Part shown: in pieces, positions 51,896 to 61,075 of the stretch
Numbering within the stretch: the stretch's first letter is position 1
Layout: every line of letters starts with the position of its first letter
Position numbers and translations under genes: made by a program
Notes under the pieces: generated by a model
Databases searched by the model: none
What the model was told of the DNA's origin: nothing
The model's input: only the letters and a program-made list of their open reading frames with translations
From: Aminipila terrae
GTDB taxonomy: Bacteria; Bacillota; Clostridia; Peptostreptococcales; Anaerovoracaceae
Direction of reading: 5' to 3'
Length of the DNA stretch: 64,000 nt
NCBI RefSeq assembly: GCF_010120715.1
Contig: NZ_CP047591.1
Coordinates: forward strand, 434,001 to 498,000

Positions 51896-53890
51896 TTGTC
51901 CGAATTTATGAATAATATTGGTGAGATTTTTTCAGATTTTATGTCCCGCTCCATTGAAATAATGCACTACTCCTTTCAATGGATTTCGGAAAATCCCACA
52001 ACAGTTGCAGACTGGTATGGAGGATTGGTAAGGTGGATTTTTCCTGTCCTAGCAATGGGTATCCTTTTGTCTGTACTTCATGACATGCTCAGAGTAAAAA
52101 ACCCAGAAGAAACCTGGGGTTATCTGGTATCCCCTGAGCTTGGCAAATTTCCTATTCATCACTGGGAATGTACAGTAGGCCGTGCCCGTCACTGTGATGT
52201 GGTCATTAATTTCCCCACTATTTCCAGAACCCAGTGCTCCCTTATACGTGATGATGATGGGGATTGGAAAGTCTACAGTCTGTCAGAAAAGAATCCAACC
52301 CTTTGCAATGGACATCAGGTAAAGGATTATACTTCAGTAAAGCCTGGGGAAACTATCATGTTTGGTGGTGTCATTCTTACTTTAGAGCCAGTTTCAGAAA
52401 CAGAACATGAGAAACAGCAGCAAAACAGACTGGCGCAAAGCCGTCCCGCTCCTCCCTGGAGTTCTTTTGCCATGTTGACGCTTTTTCAGATATTAACCAT
52501 ATTCCAGTTAGTAATAACACGGCCAGATTATGCAAATATCATCATTTTATGCTATGGGATTCTGTTAGGTTCTATGTGGGCTTATGTCATGTTCTCAAAA
52601 ATAGCCAAACGAACGGGTTTCGAACCAGAGATTCTGGCATTCTTTGCATGCACACTAAACCTTGCGGTCACAGCATCTTCTGCTCCGGGCGCTCTCTTAA
52701 AGCAGACTTTTACCATCTTGTTAGGTATCGCTGTGTTTTTAGGATTAGGATGGTATCTAAGAGATTTAAAAAGAGCAGTCAAGGCAAGATATTTCATGGC
52801 TCTTGCTACCATAGGCCTTCTTTTAATTAACCTAGTATTTGGTTCTGTTATACATGGGGCTCAGAACTGGATTTCCATAGCTGGAATATCCATTCAGCCA
52901 TCTGAACTTGCAAAAGTATGCTTTATTTTTGCTGGTTCAGCAACTCTGGACAGACTCTTTGTAAAAAGGAATGTATGGGGTTTTATGTTACTGTCAGGTT
53001 TTTGCTTACTTGCTCTAGCGATCATGAGTGATTTCGGAACTGCTGCAATTTTCTTTGTGGTGTTCCTTGTAATAGCATTTTTACGTTCTGGAGATTTTGC
53101 CACTTTGTCATTGATTTGTGGTGGTGCTGTGGCAGGTGGAGGTTTAGTCCTGAGATTTAAGCCTTACATTGCTTCCCGTTTCTCGGTCTGGGGCCATGCC
53201 TGGCAGAATGCAACTGGTTCTGGATATCAACAGGTTCGCACCATGTCCGCTGCTGCCAGTGGTGGTCTGATTGGTGTGGGAGCAGGTAATGGCTGGCTTC
53301 ATAACATTGCTGCAGCAAATACGGACCTGGTTTTTGGCATGTTGTGTGAAGAATGGGGTCTTATCATAGCTCTGTTAGCCGTTGCCAGTATAGTAACTTT
53401 ATCCATATTCGCTTTTAGAGTTACTAAAACAGGCCGTTCTGCTTTTTATACTACAGCTGCTTGTGCCGCCACCTCTCTTCTGGTATTCCAGACAATATTA
53501 AATGTATTTGGCTCGGTGGATTTATTGCCCCTGACTGGGGTTACCTTTCCCTTTATTTCCTGCGGGGGTTCCAGCATGATTAGTTCGTGGGGATTACTGG
53601 CATTTTTAAAGGCCGCTGATACCAGGCAGAATGCAAGTTTCGCTGTTAGAAGTCTTCCTAATCTGGGTGAAGATGTGACTCATTCCCAGAATACATATAC
53701 TGAAGCATGTAATGAAAGCAAACAAAAACCATATAAAAAACAAACTAGTGAAGATACAATTGACTCCTTTTTAAAACAATTTGATAATATTGATTCTGAA
53801 CAAAAGAATTATGATATGAAACAAAATCAAATCAATGACTTTTTAAGCCAGTTTGATCAGCTTGATGATAATGAGGAGGTAAAGAAATGA
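51896..53890 (+). CDS. FHA-domain FtsW/RodA/SpoVE-family protein
   Basis: The 664-residue product has one early membrane helix, an FHA domain at about residues 85-170 (TVGRARHCDVVINFPTISRTQCSL, phosphothreonine-binding), then ten or so membrane helices with the SEDS features (GAQNWISIAGISIQPSELAK, SGYQQVRTMSAAASGGLIG, TGVTFPFISCGGSSM) and a soluble C-tail with two similar FLKQFDNID / FLSQFDQLD motifs. SEDS proteins are peptidoglycan glycosyltransferases. The FHA domain suggests control by a Ser/Thr kinase. The start is TTG at 51896 behind ACAGGAGG. It overlaps the PBP gene by 4 bp. Confidence 0.93.
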   Translation: MSEFMNNIGEIFSDFMSRSIEIMHYSFQWISENPTTVADWYGGLVRWIFPVLAMGILLSVLHDMLRVKNPEETWGYLVSPELGKFPIHHWECTVGRARHCDVVINFPTISRTQCSLIRDDDGDWKVYSLSEKNPTLCNGHQVKDYTSVKPGETIMFGGVILTLEPVSETEHEKQQQNRLAQSRPAPPWSSFAMLTLFQILTIFQLVITRPDYANIIILCYGILLGSMWAYVMFSKIAKRTGFEPEILAFFACTLNLAVTASSAPGALLKQTFTILLGIAVFLGLGWYLRDLKRAVKARYFMALATIGLLLINLVFGSVIHGAQNWISIAGISIQPSELAKVCFIFAGSATLDRLFVKRNVWGFMLLSGFCLLALAIMSDFGTAAIFFVVFLVIAFLRSGDFATLSLICGGAVAGGGLVLRFKPYIASRFSVWGHAWQNATGSGYQQVRTMSAAASGGLIGVGAGNGWLHNIAAANTDLVFGMLCEEWGLIIALLAVASIVTLSIFAFRVTKTGRSAFYTTAACAATSLLVFQTILNVFGSVDLLPLTGVTFPFISCGGSSMISSWGLLAFLKAADTRQNASFAVRSLPNLGEDVTHSQNTYTEACNESKQKPYKKQTSEDTIDSFLKQFDNIDSEQKNYDMKQNQINDFLSQFDQLDDNEEVKK

Positions 53891-55260
53891 AAAAAATAAC
53901 CTCTCGGACTATAGTATGCTTTTTCCTTGCTCTGGTTTTAGTTGCCGGTACAGGAGTATTTACCTTTAAATTTTTTATGGAAGGTGATACCTGGTCTGCT
54001 TTTTCAGCAAATCGCCATTTATATACCAATAACGTTTTAAATACTGGCAGAGTACTGGATGAAACAGGCAAAGTTCTGGCTGATTATGACGATTCTGATA
54101 ATAAGTGGCATTATGCAGACAACATATATGTTCGTAAAGCTACACTTCATGCAGTTGGTGACTCAACAGGAATGATAGGAACAGGTGCGTTAACCCGCTT
54201 TGCTGATAAATTAACCGGCTATAATATCATTACTGGTGCAAAACCAATTTTTTCCAACGGCAGAGACTTATATCTGACCTTAAATGCTGATGTATGCCAG
54301 GCAGCATTTAAAGCACTGAATGGGCACAAAGGTACGGTTGGTGTGTATAATTACAAGACTGGAGAAATCATATGTATGGTAAGTGCCCCCACCTATGATC
54401 CTGCCTCACCACCTACTATCAAAGACGGAGACGAAAATTATGAGGGAGTCTATATGAACCGGCTGCTCTCTGCAACTTTTATCCCTGGCTCCACCTTTAA
54501 ATTAATTACAGCTACAGCTGCACTAGAAAAACTGGATGGAATAGAAAGCAGAAAGTTCCACTGCAGTGGAAAGACTACCATTGACGGCCAGCTTATTACA
54601 TGCCCCAGTGCACATGGAGATCTGACTATGGAACAGGCTCTTGCGGTATCCTGCAATTGTGTTTTTGGTCAACTGGCCACTGAAATTGGCAGCGACCAGT
54701 TAAATGAATATGTAAAAAAAGCCGGGCTCACTGAAAGTATGTCTATAAATGGCATTCAAACTGCAAAATCTACCTTTGATTTTGCTGCTGACGATAAAGG
54801 CAGCCTTGCATGGTCTGGCATCGGTCAAGGCAAAGACCTTGTAAATCCGTGTGCACTAATGGTTTATTCAGGAGCCATTGCCAACGGAGGTTCTGCTGCA
54901 AAGCCACAGATTATCTCACACACTGCTCTGAAAAAAGGAGTTCGGACCAGCTTATATTTAAGGCATTCCACTGGAGAACTAATTAATGAGGATACCGCAT
55001 CGAAACTGGCCTCAATGATGAGAAATAATGTTATCAGTAATTATGGTCAGAGCAATTTCCCTGGCCTTAGTATAGGGGCCAAATCAGGAACAGCACAAAG
55101 TGATAATTCTGATTCTGATAATGCCTGGTTTACAGGTTTTCTTCAGGATGAAGATCACCCCTATGCTTTTGTGGTTTTAGTTGAAGGCGGTGGAAGCGGC
55201 AGCAAGGTTGCCGGAAAAGTTGCCAACACGGCATTGCAGGCAGCCGTTAAAGCCCAATAG
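53887..55260 (+). CDS. class B penicillin-binding protein (PbpA-like transpeptidase)
   Basis: The 457-residue product has an N-terminal membrane anchor, a short N-terminal domain (LNTGRVLDETGKVLADY) and a transpeptidase domain with S202-TFK (PGSTFK), SCN (VSCNCVFG) and KSGTAQ. It is the short PbpA type that pairs with FtsW/RodA in Actinobacteria and Clostridia. The start overlaps the SEDS gene, so glycan polymerase and cross-linker are made together. Confidence 0.95.
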   Translation: MKKITSRTIVCFFLALVLVAGTGVFTFKFFMEGDTWSAFSANRHLYTNNVLNTGRVLDETGKVLADYDDSDNKWHYADNIYVRKATLHAVGDSTGMIGTGALTRFADKLTGYNIITGAKPIFSNGRDLYLTLNADVCQAAFKALNGHKGTVGVYNYKTGEIICMVSAPTYDPASPPTIKDGDENYEGVYMNRLLSATFIPGSTFKLITATAALEKLDGIESRKFHCSGKTTIDGQLITCPSAHGDLTMEQALAVSCNCVFGQLATEIGSDQLNEYVKKAGLTESMSINGIQTAKSTFDFAADDKGSLAWSGIGQGKDLVNPCALMVYSGAIANGGSAAKPQIISHTALKKGVRTSLYLRHSTGELINEDTASKLASMMRNNVISNYGQSNFPGLSIGAKSGTAQSDNSDSDNAWFTGFLQDEDHPYAFVVLVEGGGSGSKVAGKVANTALQAAVKAQ

Positions 55261-55340
55261 ATAAATCTTAATTAATTGACTGTTCTGCCGATATATGAAT
55301 CAACAAGGATGTTACTATAAAAGAAAGGGAGTGTTCTTAA

Positions 55341-55976
55341 ATGATTCAATCGGCAAGCAGCAAGGTCATATCCGACATAAAAGATTTAAAAAAGAGTACC
55401 ATGCAAAAAAGTACTCAGCCTGCTGGTACGGTTTCCAATGGGACTGCAGAAAACGTTCTGGTACCAAAAAAAACAGATTCTTATGTGAAAGCTTCTGACT
55501 ATACCAGTCTGGATCAGATTACCTATTCAAAACCTAAGAAAGATTACTCCAGTGAAGTAAATGCTTTACTGGAAGACCACGCCAGACAAATGGAGGATTT
55601 TAAAAATAATATCCTCTCCATGATTTCCAAACAGGGTGAAAAATCCAATGCAATTATTTTTGGTCTTGATTTAACTGTCAGCAACGATGAAATAGAGACT
55701 GCAAAACAGTCCGTTTCCAGTGATGGTGAATGGGGTGTAGATGCAGTTGCTGGAAGAATCATGGATATGGCGTATTCCCTTGCAGGAGGGGATAAATCAA
55801 AGCTGGAACTTTTAAAAAATGCTGTTAAGGATGGTTTTAAAGCTGCAGGTTTTAATCCCGATCATCGTGAAGACTCTCAAATGCCAGAAATTACAGGCCA
55901 GACTTATGATGAAATAATGAAGAGATTTGACGATTGGGAAAATGGCACTGATTCCAGTGCAGAAACAAAAGAATAA
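55341..55976 (+). CDS. uncharacterised protein with a conserved clostridial C-terminal domain
   Basis: The 211-residue product has a Ser/Thr/Lys-rich disordered N-terminus (residues 1-70), a helical middle with HARQMEDFKNNILSMI, and a C-terminal domain SSDGEWGVDAVAGRIMDMAY followed by LAGGDKSKLELLKNAVKDGF and TYDEIMKRFDDWEN. This C-terminal pattern recurs in bacterial proteins of unknown function (DUF5610-like, by memory). There is no signal peptide. It lies 80 bp after the PBP gene and ends in a terminator, so it may be the third gene of that operon. Confidence 0.65.
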   Translation: MIQSASSKVISDIKDLKKSTMQKSTQPAGTVSNGTAENVLVPKKTDSYVKASDYTSLDQITYSKPKKDYSSEVNALLEDHARQMEDFKNNILSMISKQGEKSNAIIFGLDLTVSNDEIETAKQSVSSDGEWGVDAVAGRIMDMAYSLAGGDKSKLELLKNAVKDGFKAAGFNPDHREDSQMPEITGQTYDEIMKRFDDWENGTDSSAETKE

Positions 55977-56013
55977 CCCTTTATACATCCTGAATAGTGT
56001 GTGTTTTTACCAT

Positions 56014-56048
56014 AAAAAATTGCTCCTGAGATTGGAGCAGTTTTTTTT
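56014..56048 (+). terminator. terminator of the SEDS-PBP operon
   Basis: TTGCTCC and GGAGCAG form a hairpin followed by eight T. Confidence 0.88.
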
Positions 56049-56259
56049 ATTTTAGGCTATGTTTTAAGATAAATGTTGAAAATTGATATTTTCTGAATAG
56101 TTGGGTATAAATTAGGGAAGCAATTTATATATAACTATGATAAATATTTAAACAATTATTATATTCTGTTGTATAATTTAGTACAGTCGCAATTGTAAAA
56201 TAAAGAGAACTGGTTAACAGTGATTATATTAAATATGGGCAAGTTATTGGAGGATGTCA

Positions 56260-57282
56260 ATGATGAATATGAATATTAATTTAAATGAATACTTTAAAAA
56301 ACAGAAAAGATTTAGTGGAAATGTATTGTTATCAAAAAATAATGAAATTATATTTAATGAATCATATGGATATTCAAATAAGGAAAAAGGAATAAAAAAT
56401 ACACCTCAAACAAAATTCATGATTGGCTCTATGACAAAGGCAATAACTGCATTATGTATTATGCAGCTATCAGAAAAAGGTATGCTTTCAACACAACAGA
56501 ATGTTGAAGATTATATTCCAGACTTCTACAAGGGCCGTGGAATTACAATTCATCATCTTCTGACTCATACTTCTGGGATACAGAACTACACAATGCTAAA
56601 AAAACAAATAAAATGGGGAGAACGTTATACACCCCAAGAAATACTGAAAATTGTAAAAGAGTATAAATTGAAATTCCCTGCTGGTGAAAAATGGTCCTAC
56701 AGCAATACTAATTATCTTATTCTTGGCTTGATAATTGAAATGGTTTCTGGAATGGATTATCACCAATATGTTAAAAATTATATATTTATTCCTGCTGAAA
56801 TGAATCATTCAGGTTTTATTGATGAAGAACAAAAAAATGTAGCCAATAATTATATTAAGGGTGAAAAAGGGTTCTATATGGACCCATTAATGTTCTTTGC
56901 TTGTGGTGATATTGTATCAACTGTTGGTGATTTTTATTTGCTTGATAGAGCAATTCAGGATGGTAAACTATTGAAAATCCAAACAGTAAAGGAAATGCAA
57001 AAGCCTCACTATGACGGCAAATATGTAAAATATGGATATGGATTGTTTGTAAAAAACCATTTTGATTGTAAAAGTATATGCCATGGTGGGTCAATCCCAA
57101 ATGGTTACACTTCTCATTTTGAGAAATATATGGATGACCATATTACCATTGTTGTATTAAGCAATGATTTAGTAAACTACCAATTCTTATCAGTGAAAGG
57201 GGCTGGTGGTACATATATAAGTAGAGAGATTGCTTCATTAATTTATGGTAAAAAGTTAGGTACTTTAAAGAAGATATTCTAA
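56260..57282 (+). CDS. serine hydrolase of the beta-lactamase / class C PBP family
   Basis: The product, about 340 residues, has the S-x-x-K nucleophile motif in MIGSMTKAITAL, the Y-x-N motif in WSYSNTNYLILG and HGGS as the third motif (replacing KTG). It lacks a signal peptide, so a cytoplasmic esterase or peptidase is more likely than a true beta-lactamase. An ATG at 56254 touches the GGAGG, so I prefer the ATG at 56260. The gene is more AT-rich than its neighbours and single, which hints at acquisition. The roughly 120 bp behind it contain only a hairpin (AAGGGAAG...CTTCCCTT, 57337-57361) without a clear T run. Confidence 0.85.
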   Translation: MMNMNINLNEYFKKQKRFSGNVLLSKNNEIIFNESYGYSNKEKGIKNTPQTKFMIGSMTKAITALCIMQLSEKGMLSTQQNVEDYIPDFYKGRGITIHHLLTHTSGIQNYTMLKKQIKWGERYTPQEILKIVKEYKLKFPAGEKWSYSNTNYLILGLIIEMVSGMDYHQYVKNYIFIPAEMNHSGFIDEEQKNVANNYIKGEKGFYMDPLMFFACGDIVSTVGDFYLLDRAIQDGKLLKIQTVKEMQKPHYDGKYVKYGYGLFVKNHFDCKSICHGGSIPNGYTSHFEKYMDDHITIVVLSNDLVNYQFLSVKGAGGTYISREIASLIYGKKLGTLKKIF

Positions 57283-57405
57283 AAGAGATTCTTAATTTAG
57301 GTAGTTACTGCACATCTTTTATAAAATGTGAATTAAGGGAAGCTTAAAATGACTTCCCTTAAAAATTATCATATTATCAACACTGCTATTAAACATAGCA
57401 TAATT

Positions 57406-58098
57406 TTAAAGCACACAATACTGAGACAAGTACTCTTCCATTCTTTCTTTCATGGCATCATCTATAATGATTTTTCCATCAATGGTATTGTTGTGCATAG
57501 TATCTATTATTTCTCTTACGGTTACAAGAGGATAAGTTTTAATGCCGAATTCCTCTTCAATTTCCTGGATAGCAGTCTTCTGCCCCTGTCCTCTTTCCAT
57601 ACGATCTACAGAAATAATCAGGCCTTCTACTTTTACTGATGCCGCTGCCATAAGCTGTGGCAAGGTTTCTCTGACAGCAGTTCCAGCAGTAATAACGTCC
57701 TCAACCATTAAAACAGAGTCCCCATCCTGAAGCTTATACCCTACCATTTTGCCGCCTTCGCCGTGGTCTTTCTCCTCTTTCCTGTTAAAGCAGTAATTAA
57801 TGTCTCTGTCAAAGTCCCTGGACATGGCAATGGCAGTAGCCACCGAAATAGGTATTCCCTTATAGGCTGGTCCAAATAATGCTGCAATATCTTCACTTAT
57901 ATTACCGTTTTTTATATTTTCTGCAATACAGCTGGCGTAAAAATGTCCCAGCTTATCTGCCTGTGCACCAGTTTTATAATTTCCAGTATTAACAAAATAA
58001 GGTGTTTTTCGCCCACTTTTCGTGGTAAAATCACCAAAGGTTAATACTCCCGATTTCACCATGAATTCAATAAATTGTTTCTTATAGCTCATGTCCAT
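57406..58098 (-). CDS. pyrE: orotate phosphoribosyltransferase
   Basis: The 230-residue product has TFGDFTTKSGRKTPYFVNTG, FGPAYKGIPISVATAIA, KEEKDHGEGGK and the PRPP loop VLMVEDVITAGTAVRE. It converts orotate and PRPP to OMP in pyrimidine synthesis. It stands alone here; no other pyr gene is present in the window. Confidence 0.95.
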   Translation of the reverse strand: MDMSYKKQFIEFMVKSGVLTFGDFTTKSGRKTPYFVNTGNYKTGAQADKLGHFYASCIAENIKNGNISEDIAALFGPAYKGIPISVATAIAMSRDFDRDINYCFNRKEEKDHGEGGKMVGYKLQDGDSVLMVEDVITAGTAVRETLPQLMAAASVKVEGLIISVDRMERGQGQKTAIQEIEEEFGIKTYPLVTVREIIDTMHNNTIDGKIIIDDAMKERMEEYLSQYCVL

Positions 58099-58152
58099 CT
58101 CCTTAAATATTTCTAATAGTTTAATTTAAATAGGTATTTTTATTATTATACC

Positions 58153-58214
58153 AAAAAAAGGGCCATTGCGACACAGTAAATTAAGTACAATTTATACTGT
58201 GGGCTTAGCCCTTA
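58153..58214 (-). terminator. terminator of the sigV-rsiV operon
   Basis: On the minus strand AAGGGC...CACAGTA pairs with TACTGTG...GGCCCTT with internal bulges, followed by seven T. Confidence 0.75.
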
Positions 58215-58228
58215 AATTCAGACTTATC

Positions 58229-59131
58229 TTATTTTTTTATTTCAAATTCCTGTATACCCATATAGCCTGGGGCGATTTCATATTTGTTAAATACAATCAC
58301 AGGATTACCCTTTTTATTTACATAAAACTGCTGATTTTCTTTAATAGTCTTAAAGGCATCCTGTTCCATACCTTCACAGTTATCCCAATAAGTATTATCC
58401 GGATTTTTTGAACGCTCTGCAATCTGCTCTTTTATCTGTTTGTTTGCGATTTCTTTATAATCATTGCCCAGCAAATCTTTTAGAGTAAGGGGCTGACCAG
58501 TTGTTAAATCATAATTATAATAAAACATATCAAAGTATGCGCTTGCTAAAGTTTCCGTTTTATATACAGAAAATGACAGGATTTTATCATTAAGGCACAT
58601 AACATCATAGTCAACACTTATTTCCTGCTGCATGTAATCCTCTTCCTTGCCGCCGGTTTCTAAAAATGCCTTTTTATTTTCTTCCATTATTACTTTTGTG
58701 TCATTTACTGCTGCAGTAACCTGCTTATGCACCAGTTCATTAATCCTTTGCTGAAGTTCTTTATCCTTGAGACCTTCAATTCCAGGAATTTTCATATCTG
58801 CCACATAAGAATCTGTTTCTTCATGAACCTGCTCTATAGTAAATACTTTTGCCAGACTTCCCAAAACCGGAATATCGGAAACTGTATCTGCAAAGGCTTT
58901 ATTTGTGTTTACACCTAATCCAAAAGACCCTATTACTATAACTAACGCCGCTGCAACACTTCCAATTCTTTTTTTCATCTTTTTACCCCTTTTTATTTTT
59001 TCTGCTTTTTCCTGTAATAATTCTGTCTCAGCCTGATTAATTGTATTCCATACGATTTGCTGCAATTGGTCAGGAATTTCCACATCTTCATAACCTTTTT
59101 TTAATTCCAAAACTTTTTCCTCATTCAGCAT
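58229..59131 (-). CDS. RsiV-like anti-sigma factor (DUF3298)
   Basis: The 300-residue product has a cytoplasmic N-terminal part (residues 1-50), one membrane helix at about 55-75, and an extracytoplasmic DUF4163/DUF3298-type domain with YFDMFYYNYDLTTGQPLTLKDLLG. This is the RsiV arrangement, in which the outer domain binds lysozyme and is then cleaved to free the sigma factor. It overlaps the sigma gene by 11 bp. The specific signal is inferred from the family. Confidence 0.85.
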   Translation of the reverse strand: MLNEEKVLELKKGYEDVEIPDQLQQIVWNTINQAETELLQEKAEKIKRGKKMKKRIGSVAAALVIVIGSFGLGVNTNKAFADTVSDIPVLGSLAKVFTIEQVHEETDSYVADMKIPGIEGLKDKELQQRINELVHKQVTAAVNDTKVIMEENKKAFLETGGKEEDYMQQEISVDYDVMCLNDKILSFSVYKTETLASAYFDMFYYNYDLTTGQPLTLKDLLGNDYKEIANKQIKEQIAERSKNPDNTYWDNCEGMEQDAFKTIKENQQFYVNKKGNPVIVFNKYEIAPGYMGIQEFEIKK

Positions 59132-59636
59132 CTCCAGAATCCCCCTCTCTCATTTGAAATTTCAATGATCGCAGACCCCTATAAAGCCTGCTTTTCACAG
59201 AGTTAATATTTTCTTCAAGCACTCCTGCTATTTCTGCCAGTTTCATGTCTTCGAAATAGCGCAACACAATAACTGTTTTGGTTTCAGTATCAAGTTCTTC
59301 CAGTGCTTTATGTAAAACCATATGCTCAGCTTTACTAGACAAGCTGTCCACAGCTTGGTCCGGAATATCTTCTGGTGGGACTGTAACAATACGATTGCTT
59401 CTTCTCAACTCATCCAGACAGGTGTTTACCAATATTTTATAAAACCAGGATTTTACATTGCTCTGATCTTCAATTTTTTCATAAGCCTTTATTGCCTTAT
59501 AAATTGATTCCTGAACCATATCAAGTGCTGTATCCTGACTTTTTACATAACTGTAGGCCAGCCGATAGATACTGTTCTGATTTTTTTCAATAAATTCAAT
59601 TAAGGCTGCATAAATTTCATTTTCTAATGTCGACAT
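59121..59636 (-). CDS. ECF sigma factor (SigV-like)
   Basis: The 171-residue product has region 2 (LAYSYVKSQDTALDMVQESIYKAIKAYEKI) and region 4 (LEELDTETKTVIVLRYFEDMKLAEIAGVLEENINSVKSRLYRGL). With the overlapping RsiV-like gene downstream it resembles SigV, which answers lysozyme and other wall stress. Its own upstream region carries an ECF-type promoter. Confidence 0.92.
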   Translation of the reverse strand: MSTLENEIYAALIEFIEKNQNSIYRLAYSYVKSQDTALDMVQESIYKAIKAYEKIEDQSNVKSWFYKILVNTCLDELRRSNRIVTVPPEDIPDQAVDSLSSKAEHMVLHKALEELDTETKTVIVLRYFEDMKLAEIAGVLEENINSVKSRLYRGLRSLKFQMREGDSGDAE

Positions 59637-59662
59637 TCTTTTCTCCGCCTCCTTACACTAAT

Positions 59663-59691
59663 ATAACGGAATAGCTCAATAAAAAGTTTCA
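59663..59691 (-). promoter_or_regulatory. ECF-type promoter of the sigV-like gene
   Basis: The minus strand reads TGAAAC (59686-59691), 17 bp, CGTTAT (59663-59668), matching the ECF form TGAAAC/CGTC and pointing to autoregulation. Confidence 0.6.
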
Positions 59692-59802
59692 ATAATTTAG
59701 AATTTATTTCTTATTATCTGATAAAAAATAGTCTTTTGAGCACCCTGCCTTTTACCAATGCATATATTAAATCAAAAAATGATTTAGAAATGAGGTTTTT
59801 GT

Positions 59803-60141
59803 ATGTCACAAAGCATTGAAAGTCCTAAAATGCAGATTGCCAGAATCAGAAGTAATCTGAAATCCAAAACAGACATAATTAAAAATTCTAACACAAATTT
59901 TCAATACATAAACGAATTTTTTCATTCGCAAGTGGGACGCTATGTGCAGATTGACTGCTTTGTCGGGTCGGATGAAATCCTTTCAAAGTATGGGTACCTT
60001 GTGGGAGTAGGATCAGACTACATCCTGTTGCAAGATATTGAATTCAATCAAATTATTTCAATAGACTTGTGGAGTATAAAATTCATGTATGTTTATTATG
60101 ATGTTGAAAAATTAGACCAGTCCATGTTTCTCTTAAAATAG
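59803..60141 (+). CDS. small hypothetical protein
   Basis: The 112-residue product has a polar helical start and a beta-rich second half (QVGRYVQIDCFVGSDEILSK and YGYLVGVGSDYILLQDIEF) that loosely recalls the Sm-like fold of spore coat protein GerQ, where a small barrel is followed by IDLWSIKF. The resemblance is weak. It has a ribosome binding site (TGAGG), a terminator behind it, and is divergent from the sigma operon. I do not recognise it with certainty. Confidence 0.6.
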   Translation: MSQSIESPKMQIARIRSNLKSKTDIIKNSNTNFQYINEFFHSQVGRYVQIDCFVGSDEILSKYGYLVGVGSDYILLQDIEFNQIISIDLWSIKFMYVYYDVEKLDQSMFLLK

Positions 60142-60144
60142 GAT

Positions 60145-60189
60145 AAAAAATGAGGAAGCATTTATTAAAAAATGCTTCCTCATTTTTTA
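60145..60189. terminator. bidirectional terminator
   Basis: AAAAAATGAGGAAGCATTT and AAATGCTTCCTCATTTTTT form a near-perfect long stem between convergent genes. Confidence 0.9.
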
Positions 60190-60195
60190 GTTAGG

Positions 60196-60858
60196 TTATT
60201 CGTTCCCTTCGCCACTCCCCTGCTTTTTATAACACCAGTACCAGTCATTACAAATCAGCCCTAATGCTTCTGCATTATTTTTTCGTTCTTCTAATTCTGC
60301 GTATGTATTTGGAGGCGGAACTAAAACAGGGTTGCCAGGTTTCCAGTTAGCCGGAGTCAGTACTTTTTCTGCATCGGTAGTCTGAATAGCTGTCACCAGC
60401 CTGAATATTTCGGGGATATTTCTGCCATTTGTCAAGGGATAGGTTAATATTGCCCTGATTTTTTGATCTGGATCAATGATAAACACACTTCTCACAGTTG
60501 TCTGTGTGCTTACATCCGGAGCAATCATGCCGTATTCACGGGCAATATCTCCAATACGGTCCACCACTATTGGAAACGGTATTTGAATACCTGATATCTC
60601 ATATATAGAGTTAACCCATGCAAGATGTGATGGATTACTGTCTATGCTCAATCCCAGAAGTTCTGTATTTATTTGTTTAAACTGATCATATGCCTGAGCG
60701 AATGCAACAAACTCCGAAGTACATACTGGGGTAAAATCCCCGGGATGACTAAAAAAAACAAGCCACTTTCCCTTATAATCAGACAGGCTTAAAGGTCCAA
60801 AAGTAGAATTAGCAGTAAAATCAGGTGCAGTCATACCAAGAGTCAGATTATCAGCCAT
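60196..60858 (-). CDS. peroxiredoxin (Prx6 / 1-Cys type with C-terminal cysteines)
   Basis: I take the ATG at 60858, giving 220 residues that begin ADNLTLGMTAPDFTANSTFG as in family members; the frame is open further upstream but that part is not conserved. The active site is SHPGDFTPVCTSEF. A long C-terminal arm ends with ICNDWYWCYKK, which holds candidate resolving cysteines. It reduces peroxides and fits the O2-defence theme with FprA. The ribosome binding site AAGGAGG is 14 nt from the ATG, somewhat far. Confidence 0.92.
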   Translation of the reverse strand: MADNLTLGMTAPDFTANSTFGPLSLSDYKGKWLVFFSHPGDFTPVCTSEFVAFAQAYDQFKQINTELLGLSIDSNPSHLAWVNSIYEISGIQIPFPIVVDRIGDIAREYGMIAPDVSTQTTVRSVFIIDPDQKIRAILTYPLTNGRNIPEIFRLVTAIQTTDAEKVLTPANWKPGNPVLVPPPNTYAELEERKNNAEALGLICNDWYWCYKKQGSGEGNE

Positions 60859-61075
60859 TATAAAATCTATAGCCTCCTTAATATATAAAAGTAATAACCA
60901 CTTATACTTTAATATGCACGCCTGCTCCAGGCTATTACATAAAAAGTATAAAAACCTGTTCATTTCATTTATTAATTTTTTATTATATACTCCTCCAAAA
61001 TGTTTTTTTACTGTTAAGTTATGGTATACTGTCTAAGGCTTATCAGCTAAATATCAAACAAAAGGTGAATTAATT

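Noticed and set aside
57337..57362. Hairpin AAGGGAAG...CTTCCCTT as a terminator of the serine hydrolase gene
   Set aside because: The stem is good but a T run is missing in both directions, so it was not listed as a terminator.
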